Below are positions 56,686 through 64,000 of a stretch of 64,000 nucleotides of DNA, one piece after another (the first letter of the stretch is position 1; the number at the start of each line of letters is the position of its first letter). Under the pieces are notes generated by a model that ran no database searches, was not told where the DNA came from, and saw only the letters and a program-made list of their open reading frames with translations. The stretch lies in the NCBI GenBank assembly GCA_003164755.1, contig PLUB01000023.1, forward strand, positions 1 to 64,000. Direction: 5' to 3'. This stretch comes from Methanosarcina sp. Its GTDB lineage: Archaea; Halobacteriota; Methanosarcinia; Methanosarcinales; Methanosarcinaceae. Both the position numbers and the translations under genes were made by a program.

Positions 56686-57030
56686 TTCCGCAGATGTACC
56701 CCCGAATGCCATCCATTCTCTCAATATGGCAGTAGCTTAAAAATTAATCTAACCTTCATAACTATTGCAGCTTACAACAAATCAGTTGAAAGATATGTAT
56801 TTTGTTTCAATAGATACTTCTGATTACTAACTGATAAAAAAATAAAAAATATTAACAATAGTTAACAATTAAAGAAAATAAGCTCACCGTAATTTGCTCA
56901 TTGAATCTTGATAAAGTTAGCTATTGATACTTAATCCCTCAGACTGAATCATTATTAACTTTTGATAAATAATCGTGTACCAATGGTTAAACAAATTATA
57001 CATTTGTGTACATCTGCATAATGTCGATTT
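56686..57030 (+). repeat. Mobile short repeat (GATGTACA family), copy 5, long form
   Basis: Left end TTTCCGCAGATGTACCCCCG, then GGCAGTAGCTTAAAAATTAA-TCTAACCTTC as in the other copies. The right end is GTGTACATCTGCATAATGTCG near 57020. Left and right ends are inverted repeats sharing GCAGATGTAC. The inside is about 200 bp longer than the other copies and has no gene. Confidence 0.6.
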
Positions 57031-57337
57031 CATTCTTTAGTTCCTCTTAACAACACATCCCTATTTTATTAGCAATTATTCAGCTATCTGAAATAAGTAT
57101 ATTGATATTTGTTTGACTGTAAAAGTTGTGTAATTGAAAGCCCATCCAAGACTTAAAAATAAAATAAATCGTCACAAAATAACGAAAATGGGTTCTAGAA
57201 ACGTATTTATAAAACCCTAAGTAATATAGCTAATGAAATTGTTTTTCCGAAGTTTAATAGTGACATTTATTTCATATATAGTCAACTCTAAATATAATGC
57301 AACATCATTTTATATGATATAGTTCATTAATTGAATT

Positions 57338-58180
57338 ATGAGCTTGGATATGTTTACTACGCATGATATTGCTAAGGCAACAATTAGTTCCTGCGATAAA
57401 AACGAGCAGATGAGACTTCAAGCTTTATTATTAGTTAAAAATGGTTTGAGTCCATCTAAGGTTGCAGAAGATTTTTTAGTATATCGCTCAACGATTTGTC
57501 GTTGGGTAAAGCGTGCTGAAAAAGAAGGTTTGCTCAGCCTTAAATGTAAAAATGGTCGAGGAGTAAAATCTCTTTTGAAGAAGAACAATTTTCAAAGTTG
57601 AGGAAAGCACTTTCAGAGCCAATACCAACAGATTATGGTTATTATCGTGGTTGGGAAACACAAGGTGCAATCCAATTTGTTACAGAAGAATTCAAAATAT
57701 CTTATTCCAAGCCAAGAATGAGACAAATAATTAAAGATTTAGGGTACAGAAAACTAACATATAAACCTAGATAAAAAAGAAAAAAAGAAACACTCATTGA
57801 ATAATTTATCGCTGAGGTTCAAAAAAAGATTCCTGAACCTTAATTAGAGATTTATTGAAATCCCCCTTAATGTTTGCATAGACTTTAGAGATTGTAATAT
57901 AGCATCAATATATCGTTTTGACTTTAATTCTATTAAAGGTGCATTAAGGCGTCATTTAGAGGGAAATGGAAAATCGTACGAAGTACTGAATATATAAATC
58001 ATGTTGTTCAAGCTATTATTAAAAATGTTTTTATTCACAACCGATTACATCTTACTCTTAAGCTCTTTTTCAAGGTTCTTTACCAACGACTATCCAATAG
58101 ATATAGCATAGAGATTAGTCTAGCCTTATTACGATCAAAAAAGGTTGATTTGATGTGTTTTCAGAGTAATTTCAACTCCA
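57338..58180 (+). mobile_element. IS630-type transposase, best-preserved remnant
   Basis: The first 87 codons are open: MSLDMFTTHDIAKATISSCD and MRLQALLLVKNGLSPSKVAE-DFLVYRSTICRWVKRAEKEG form the double HTH of IS630/Tc1-like transposases. After a frameshift: LRKALSEPIPTDYGYYRGWE-TQGAIQFV, then FKISYSKPRMRQIIKDLGYR-KLTYKPR and stop. The DDE part is further decayed, with a last recognisable piece AIIKNVFIHNRLHLTLK near 58010. Inactive. Other copies at 32.1-32.9 and 50.9-51.6 kb. 58181-58650 has no gene. Confidence 0.75.
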
Positions 58181-58644
58181 TATTTTATATAATCCTTATC
58201 AGGTCGAACTTGAAACAAATACATAGGAAAAAATACTGTCCAGAGTAAGAAAAAGGATATCTATACATTATACTCGTGTTTTTAGGATAATGATCTGTAA
58301 GCTCCAGAAGCTCTTAATTTTCCTTCTACTTTATTTAATCAATAAGAGATGCCCGGGAAAAGCATTTATTCTGTTCTGACCTATAACTTCATGTGATATC
58401 ATATCTCGAAATAAGGCTAAAGTCAAAATACTCGAAATATGAATATACTAAATAAGTATCAGTGATCGAAGGTATAGGGGATTAGTTTACAGCATAACTA
58501 TTTAACATCTATAATAAATTATAAATTCATAAATATACCTTAAATTTATGCCTCTAATTTAGACTTAGACAATTTACGGCTAGGAAATTACAAATTAGGA
58601 TGAAAATTAAGTTTTCAGCTGTCTAGACATAATTTAGCTACAAT

Positions 58645-58662
58645 TAAGACTATATACTGAAT
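58645..58662 (+). promoter_or_regulatory. Probable promoter of the GAPDH gene
   Basis: AAGACTATATACTGAATTG gives a TATA box 40-50 bp before the ATG at 58698, leaving a short leader. An AAAGGAG lies about 22 nt before the ATG, rather far for a ribosome binding site. Confidence 0.45.
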
Positions 58663-58697
58663 TGAATAGAAAAGGAGTAAACAGGACAGGATAACAA

Positions 58698-59705
58698 ATG
58701 GTTAAAGCAAAGATTGCAGTAAACGGTTACGGAACCATAGGGAAACGAGTTGCAGATGCCGTAAGGGCTCAGGAAGATATGGAGGTTATCGGAATTTCCA
58801 AGACAAAGCCGAACTATGAAGCTGCAGTAGCACATCAGCTAGGGTATGACATATATGCACCTGCTGAAAATATCGGAGCTTTTGAGAAGGCAGAAATACC
58901 TTCGGCAGGGACAATTTCAGAAATGATCGAACAAGCCGACCTTGTTGTGGACTGTACTCCAGGGGGAATTGGGGAAAAAAATAAGCCTTTATATGAGAAA
59001 GCCGGAGTAAAGGCAATTTGGCAGGGAGGGGAGAGTCATCAACTAACAGGTTTCTCCTTTAATGCAACTAGTAATTACGATGGGGCTGTGGGTCGTGACC
59101 TTGTGAGGGTTGTCTCATGCAATACCACCGGACTCTGCAGGGTAATATCGCCGATAGACAGGGAACTTGGGATAAATAAGGTGAGGGTAACTGTTGCAAG
59201 GAGGGCAGTCGACCCCAATGATATTAAAAAGGGGCCTGTCAATGCGATTGTACTTAACCCAGTGAAACTTCCGTCCCACCATGGACCTGATGTAAAGAGT
59301 GTGCTTCCAAACATCAATATCACATCTGCAGCGCTGATAGTTCCAACAACTCTCATGCATCTGCATACTGTAAATATAGAAATTAACACTGACTGCACTG
59401 CAGAAAACATCAAGAAGATTTTCAGTTCCCAGTCTAGGATACATTTCGTAGGGCAGGGTATTACTTCAACAGCCGAAATCATGGAAGTTGCTCGGGACAT
59501 AAAGCGTCCCAGAAATGATATGTGGGAGAACTGCATCTGGCCTGAGTCCATAACAGTTAATGAACAGGAACTTTACTTCTTCCAAGCCATCCACCAGGAG
59601 TCTATTGTAGTTCCCGAAAATGTGGATGCCATAAGGGCCATGATGGAACTGGAAAGTGACGGTGCGAAGTCGATCGAGAAAACAAATAAAGCCCTCGGAA
59701 TGTAA
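58698..59705 (+). CDS. gap: Glyceraldehyde-3-phosphate dehydrogenase, archaeal type II
   Basis: Phosphorylating GAPDH of gluconeogenesis in methanogens, NADP-preferring in characterised relatives. 335 residues. N-terminal Rossmann VNGYGTIGKRVADAVR; SKTKPNYEA; VDCTPGGIGEKNKP; catalytic Cys in VVSCNTTGLCR (C141). ARRAVDPNDIKKGPVNAIVL and LPSHHGPDVKSVLP are typical of the archaeal enzyme. C-terminal MMELESDGAKSIEKTNKALGM. Single gene with its own promoter. Confidence 0.96.
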   Translation: MVKAKIAVNGYGTIGKRVADAVRAQEDMEVIGISKTKPNYEAAVAHQLGYDIYAPAENIGAFEKAEIPSAGTISEMIEQADLVVDCTPGGIGEKNKPLYEKAGVKAIWQGGESHQLTGFSFNATSNYDGAVGRDLVRVVSCNTTGLCRVISPIDRELGINKVRVTVARRAVDPNDIKKGPVNAIVLNPVKLPSHHGPDVKSVLPNINITSAALIVPTTLMHLHTVNIEINTDCTAENIKKIFSSQSRIHFVGQGITSTAEIMEVARDIKRPRNDMWENCIWPESITVNEQELYFFQAIHQESIVVPENVDAIRAMMELESDGAKSIEKTNKALGM

Positions 59706-59877
59706 GTCTCGATTGACACTTCAGCTCTTGAGGATTTCGGGTATTCAATCTGAATGTTCGGAATCCATTTTTTTAGATATGGTGTTCCATATTCAGTGAT
59801 CCAGAATTTTCAAATAAATATTTCTATTAAGATTAAAATATGAATGTTAATATATATGTTTTGCACCCTGAGAACAA

Positions 59878-60432
59878 ATGATGCGAAATTTATTTAGGAA
59901 GATTAGGGAAAATCTAAATTTAGTAGATTCAAACTATTTGGAATTATCTGAAGAGGCTTTCAAAGATACATCAAATTTCATTTCCCACCTTGAAGATACT
60001 GATGCCGAAGGTAACTTTTTTTGAATGGTGGCCGACTGGACTCCAATTACCAAAATCGATCTCACAGACGGATATTATTGTTTAGGTGGTTAAAGCTGTG
60101 GTGGAGCTATGAAAATTATCAATGAGAAACTTGGAAAGCGCATTTTAGGAAATTCTCCCTAATTTTATATTGTTATTGGCCCTCGTGGAAGAACCTTTTG
60201 TTATCCTGTAGGGATCCAAGTCTACAAAGTTTCAATGGTTTTTGACTATCATGGTCCAGTATACATGAAGTTCGAGTATGTGAATAATCTTAAAATATGC
60301 CAAGAATATTATGCAAAGACTGGAAAAGAAGCTTAAATCAACGAAAAAAAAGATTCCACCATGAAATCCGACCTGAGGAAAAAGTGTATCATTGTTAAAA
60401 CTACCGGCAAATGTAAAGAGGACTCGAAATAG
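59878..60432 (+). pseudogene. Unknown conserved-looking protein, frameshifted
   Basis: First 49 codons MMRNLFRKIRENLNLVDSNY-LELSEEAFKDTS... end in a stop at about 60024. Then VADWTPITKIDLTDGYYCLG-G, SCGGAMKIINEKLGKRILGN, VIGPRGRTFCYPVGIQVYKV-SMVFDYHGPVYMKFEYV follow with two more stops. I do not recognise the family. The short first part (amphipathic start, then 'nYlELseEaF') vaguely recalls the N-terminus of SepF, but this is weak. Confidence 0.45.
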
Positions 60433-60443
60433 ATACAAAAACT

Positions 60444-60656
60444 TTAAAAAGATATCATTTTTTTGAAAGTGGTCGGTTTGAATTGTTATTTGTAGCCTTA
60501 GGCAGACTGAATGCTTTTGTTAATGTTAAAGATGTTCTGCTCGTGACTGATATGACAGCAAAGCAGCTAATTATGGTGGGAATTGGCGAGCTTGTTATAG
60601 GAGGAGGCGAAACCATTTTAGGACTTTCTGATAATATATCTTTGCGATGGAAATGA
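60444..60656 (+). pseudogene. Inositol-monophosphatase/FBPase IV C-terminal remnant
   Basis: Reads FESGRFELLFVALGRLNAFV, NVKDVLLVTDMTAKQLIMVG and stops after ISLRWK. This fits the last third of archaeal IMPase-family enzymes ('s.alelcyvAsGrfDafvd.r...rv.DiaAg.Livee.GG'). The metal-binding Asp of 'wDiaAg' survives as TDM. The N-terminal two thirds are gone. It lies directly before the NAD kinase gene, its usual partner in archaea (sometimes fused). Confidence 0.65.
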
Positions 60657-60717
60657 TTGCAGTCCAATGGATATGCGCATAAGATATATTTTCTATTATT
60701 ATAATAAGAGGGATGAA

Positions 60718-61545
60718 ATGGCGATAAAAAAAATCGGAATCGATTCACGTTGCGATAGGTCTGAAGTAATTGAAATGGTGAAAGAAATTCTTGCACATTT
60801 CAGCTCAAAGGTGCAAATTTTTGTCGCCACTCCCACAGCTGGTATACTTGGAATAGAAGGTACTCCTGTTGAAAAAATGAAAGACGAAGGCGTCGAACTG
60901 GTTATCAGTGTAGGAGGTGACGGTACCGTCCTTCGGAATATTGCCAAGATGAAAGATCCTCTTCCTATACTCGGGATTAATATGGGGACTCTTGGTTTTC
61001 TTGCAGATGTGGAACCAAAAGATGCCATTGAAACTATAGAGGAAGTTCTGTACGGTTTTTCTTATCTCGAAAGGATGCGAGTAGATGTTTTCCTTAACGA
61101 GGAACTGATTGAGACCGCAACCAACGAAATTGCGATAATGTCAGCAAAACCTGCAAAAATTATTCAATTTCAAGTTCATATCGGTGATTGCCTTCTTGAT
61201 GACATACGTGCAGATGGCGTGGTTTTTGCAACCCCCACAGGCTCGACTGCCTATGCAATGAGCGCAGGCGGTCCTATAGTAAACCCCGGGGTAAATGCGA
61301 TAGTAGTTGTTCCTGTTGCTCCTTTCAAACTTTCCTCAAGGCCCTGGGTAATCCCATCTGACACTGAAATAACAATTAAATTAGCAGCTCAAAAAAAGGA
61401 AGCTGTCATTGCAATTGACGGACAGAAATCCTACCGAATCAGAACCGGTGATGTAGTCAAACTTAAAAAATCCAAATTCCCAGCACGCTTTGTGAAGATT
61501 TCAGATACTTGCTTTTATGAAAGAGTCCAGAGAAAACTCACCTAA
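60718..61545 (+). CDS. nadK: NAD kinase
   Basis: Phosphorylates NAD to NADP. 275 residues from ATG 60718, chosen because GAGGGATGAA precedes it; the frame is open 17 codons further upstream into non-coding DNA. Motifs: GGDGTVLRN (ATP/NAD binding), GINMGTLGFLADVEP, TNEIAIMS, FATPTGSTAYAMSAGGPIVN-P and FKLSSRPWVIPSDTEI near the end. A full-length, intact enzyme. It has lost its intact phosphatase neighbour. Confidence 0.95.
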   Translation: MAIKKIGIDSRCDRSEVIEMVKEILAHFSSKVQIFVATPTAGILGIEGTPVEKMKDEGVELVISVGGDGTVLRNIAKMKDPLPILGINMGTLGFLADVEPKDAIETIEEVLYGFSYLERMRVDVFLNEELIETATNEIAIMSAKPAKIIQFQVHIGDCLLDDIRADGVVFATPTGSTAYAMSAGGPIVNPGVNAIVVVPVAPFKLSSRPWVIPSDTEITIKLAAQKKEAVIAIDGQKSYRIRTGDVVKLKKSKFPARFVKISDTCFYERVQRKLT

Positions 61546-61586
61546 GTAAGTATTTATTCAAAGTTAATTTCCTCTTATGAATTTAA

Positions 61587-61681
61587 AGGATTCAGATAAG
61601 CTACTAAATTCAGATAAGCCTCTTAATTATGTTATATTCTTAGAAGTAGTATATAAATGACTCATTAAAATCAGAACTACT
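61587..61681. repeat. ~90-bp palindromic repeat, copy 12
   Basis: GGATTCAGATAAGCTACTAAATTC...AAGCCTCTTAATTATG ... AGTATATAAATGACTCATTAAAATCAGA; the GAGTCATTTATA half is inverted here. It starts 42 bp after nadK. Part of the arm is duplicated (TTCAGATAAGC twice). Confidence 0.5.
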
Positions 61682-61853
61682 TATTATAGCTATATATATA
61701 TAGGATTAATGGAGACTTTATTTTTTCCTTTATGCTTAACTTATTTTTTTGACGGCTAGAAAATGATAATTATTAAATTTATTTTTGGAAAATAGATTTG
61801 AGTAATGGAATTACTTAAAGCAAATAATTTTATCAAATTCAGGATGACTCAGG

Positions 61854-63122
61854 TTGAAATGGATTAAAAAGTTCTTCGGGAAAAAATATTCAAGTGAAGA
61901 AACTGATTTCAGAGAAATAGATTTTGAAGACTTGCCGGCGTGGCTGGATGATAGTTATCAAAAAATATCTTTCAGAATAAAAACGGATGCCTCAAATCTT
62001 TTAAGGAAACTTGAGGCTTTGCTTTCGGAGCTTAAAGAAAGCAACTCCATGCTTGCAGAAGCAAAAGTCAAGGGAGACTTTGATGTCAGAGCTGTAAAAC
62101 TAGCAAAGAGTAGTCGGGAAAATGTTACGAAGCAAATCGCAACGCTGATCTATAAAATCAATTTGGCAGACGACACAGATTTCAGATCTCTAAAAGAATT
62201 TTATGAGACAGCTGTGAAGAACTTTGATATTTGTCTGGAGCATACAAATCGGAGTTTCAACTATACTAAAGGTGTTTTTCCTCAGGAGTCAAAAGAAGTT
62301 AATGAAAGCCTTTTCAGCTTAGGAAAGGTCTTTAAAGATCTTAGAGAACTAATTTTTGAAAACGTAACGGAAACGGAAGCTATTGAAGTGGCTTATTTGG
62401 ACATAAAAGAAATCCAGAAACTTTCGACTTTAATAGTAGCAGAAAAATTGGAATTAGAGTCTAAAAAGGGACGAATTCAAGCTTTGAAGCATGAAATCGG
62501 CATAGCAAGCCAAGCTGTCGAAGAATTACGAAATGGAGATGCCTGGCATAGGTTATATAACCTTCAGAAAGAATCAACTACAATTAGGGAAAGACTTAAG
62601 AAAGCAGAAGAAGATTTGAGTTTTTTTGTACTTTCACTTTCAAGCCATCTCTCAAAAATAAAAAAACTTCATGAAAGTGGTAGATACAACTTAAAGCCTG
62701 AAGTGAAGCAGCAGCTTTACATCTGTCTTGAAGATCCCATAAATGTCGCCCCCTCTTTTTTCCCAGAACTTCTAAAGGTTTTTGAGGATCAATCCCTGGA
62801 GATGCAGACCCAGAAAAAAAATAAAGCTCTGATACAGGTCAAAACTGCAATTTTGGATTTTTCAGAACGGAATAACGATTACCTTAAAGTTCTGCAGGAA
62901 TTTGAAGCAAAGAAAACTGAAATAGCGGTATTGGATACCGGGAAACTCGTAGCGCTTGAACACAAAGAGGAAGAGCTTCAGAATAGAGCTCGCTTACTTG
63001 AAGAAGATATCGAAAATTCCGAAAAAAGACTAACCTATTTAATAGATGAGCTCGAGAACAAGAGGAAAAAACTTTTTGCTAGCATTAATTCAATCGATAG
63101 CTATGTGAAATTGCACTTTTAA
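61854..63122 (+). CDS. Long coiled-coil protein, C-terminus probably frameshifted
   Basis: 422-residue, almost entirely helical protein. The N-terminus MKWIKKFFGKK is short, basic and amphipathic and could bind membrane. Acidic EETDFREIDFEDLPAWLDD follows, then coiled coils (about 40-115, 185-260, 315-410). No catalytic motif seen. A TTG start is used; the upstream site is weak. The frame stops at 63120-63122 within CTTTTAA. One base back, the -1 frame runs on for 37 codons (LTSLTDNTEIHDKRLLQAHK-KEKRKINDIKTILDNLV) to 63232 with the same coil character, so the ancestral protein was about 460 residues. A mutation, an error or a slip at the T-run can explain this. Function unknown. Confidence 0.8.
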   Translation: MKWIKKFFGKKYSSEETDFREIDFEDLPAWLDDSYQKISFRIKTDASNLLRKLEALLSELKESNSMLAEAKVKGDFDVRAVKLAKSSRENVTKQIATLIYKINLADDTDFRSLKEFYETAVKNFDICLEHTNRSFNYTKGVFPQESKEVNESLFSLGKVFKDLRELIFENVTETEAIEVAYLDIKEIQKLSTLIVAEKLELESKKGRIQALKHEIGIASQAVEELRNGDAWHRLYNLQKESTTIRERLKKAEEDLSFFVLSLSSHLSKIKKLHESGRYNLKPEVKQQLYICLEDPINVAPSFFPELLKVFEDQSLEMQTQKKNKALIQVKTAILDFSERNNDYLKVLQEFEAKKTEIAVLDTGKLVALEHKEEELQNRARLLEEDIENSEKRLTYLIDELENKRKKLFASINSIDSYVKLHF

Positions 63123-63239
63123 CCTCATTAACAGATAATACGGAGATCCACGACAAGCGGCTATTACAGGCCCATAAGAAGGAAAAAAGAAAAATAAATG
63201 ATATAAAAACGATTCTTGATAACTTAGTATAAAGCTTGT

Positions 63240-63357
63240 TTATTTTACGACTAACGAATCCCCTCCATTTGTAGTCGAACACTTTGCTAGTTCAATTGCT
63301 TTCTTATCCCTAAGTTCTTCGAGCTTAGTCCTAAAAGAGTAAAGAATATCAGTTAAA
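63240..63357 (-). pseudogene. C-terminal fragment of an unknown protein
   Basis: Minus-strand frame NLTDILYSFRTKLEELRDKK-AIELAKCSTTNGGDSLVVK ending at 63240, 8 nt past the end of the opposing coiled-coil gene's extended frame. No start codon in frame nearby and the upstream part is not recognisable. Confidence 0.35.
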
Positions 63358-64000
63358 TAGTTTCTTACTCTGAATTTTTAGGGATAAAATAACAAAATTA
63401 TATATTTTAACTGTTTGTAGCATCAATTTCTAAAATTCTAGAAAAACATGATTTTTTAAAAGTAGATTTTTATCCATGCATATGAGTTTGGTAAGTTCTG
63501 CCAGAAAAATCTTCAAAAAATGGTTTCTGATAAATACAATAGGTTGAATAAACTTTGTAAAAAGTCAGACAAAAAAACAGACTCAAGGATAGAAGATTAA
63601 ACAAGTGACAATATAAAATCAATGAACACCACAGCTATAAATACATTCTAAATAATTACGCTACAATGTATAGTAAATAATGTCATTAAAATCTGATTTT
63701 GTAAGATGGGTAATATCTAGCACAATAGTAACAATTCTTATATCACAATCAACACCATTAAAACCAATAGCAACTATAGCATTCACCTCACAATAATAGG
63801 TATAACTATAGTTGGAATTATACATCTCATCAATTAAATGGGCAGCTTGCATAATTTTCTGCAAAAATACGAAAAAGTCATAGATCCGTTGCAGTCAATG
63901 TCCAAAAACATTTGGGAATTAGTGGTCACTATGCGAAAATACAAACTTTCAATAAACAGTTTTTTTGTGGGAAAACCTATCTATTTTTCAAGTTTCAACC
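63358..64000. other. AT-rich end of the window
   Basis: No supported gene. A 67-codon minus-strand frame (63661-63864) has no ribosome binding site and no recognisable family. Confidence 0.3.

Noticed and set aside
56638-56823. 61-codon ORF next to the tRNA genes
   Set aside because: Largely overlaps a copy of the short mobile repeat and has no ribosome binding site.

Overview
The window looks like a chromosomal segment of a methanogenic archaeon of the genus Methanosarcina. This rests on content: MC1 chromosomal protein, archaeal SepF, archaeal-type prolyl-tRNA synthetase, type II phosphorylating GAPDH, Pth2 peptidyl-tRNA hydrolase, a MptN-like tetrahydrosarcinapterin ligase, a chorismate lyase of the kind used for methanopterin, archaeal TATA boxes, GGTGATC/GAGGT ribosome binding sites with frequent TTG and GTG starts, and a Na+-type F-ATPase (N-ATPase) operon as known in some Methanosarcina. 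The DNA is AT-rich and roughly half non-coding. Much of the non-coding half is decayed genes, dead transposons and short dispersed repeats.

Layout. 0-5 kb: MC1 gene, then flavodoxin-like and MFS pseudogenes and other debris. 4.5-9.6 kb: thioredoxin-like secreted protein, a frameshifted small secreted protein, an orphan nifB and a dead CPBP protease gene. 10-11 kb: DUF5611-like gene and chorismate lyase in one transcription unit. 11.4-17.1 kb (minus strand): N-ATPase operon in the order (atpD remnant)-atpC-Q-R-B-E-F-A-G. All subunits look intact except the catalytic beta subunit, of which only the last ~35 codons remain, broken. 18.4-23 kb: UPF0104 flippase-like protein, half-size TauE/SafE protein, IS5-like and TnpB remnants. 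23-35 kb: surface polysaccharide cluster with two nucleotide-sugar epimerase/dehydratases, two GT4 glycosyltransferases, a hexapeptide acyltransferase, a large multispanning GT-C-like membrane protein, and a lipoprotein joining a beta-propeller glycosidase-like domain to a GH16-like domain. 35-40 kb: IS remnants and an MFS transporter. 40.7-47.3 kb: housekeeping genes (PUA protein, sepF-zpr1, proS, DUF531, queC). 47.7-52.2 kb: HTH regulator, mptN, pth2. 53-56.6 kb: a graveyard (H+-pyrophosphatase, GH15 glucoamylase, ParB-like and TPR fragments) followed by tRNA-CAT and tRNA-Asn. 57-63 kb: IS630 remnant, GAPDH, an inositol-monophosphatase remnant just before NAD kinase, and a long coiled-coil protein with a probable C-terminal frameshift.

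Unexplained structure. Two dispersed short repeat families stand out. One is a ~90 bp imperfect palindrome (at least 12 copies), often just downstream of genes and in one case 2 nt after the proS stop. The other is a ~130-150 bp element with GATGTACA-type terminal inverted repeats; one copy interrupts the 3' flank of a dead IS5-like element that is uninterrupted elsewhere, which shows it once moved. No CRISPR array or recognisable defence island was seen. The strongest candidates for further study are the beta-less N-ATPase operon, the propeller-GH16 lipoprotein beside the polysaccharide cluster, the two repeat families, and several very small genes (37-aa membrane protein, 11-codon leader).
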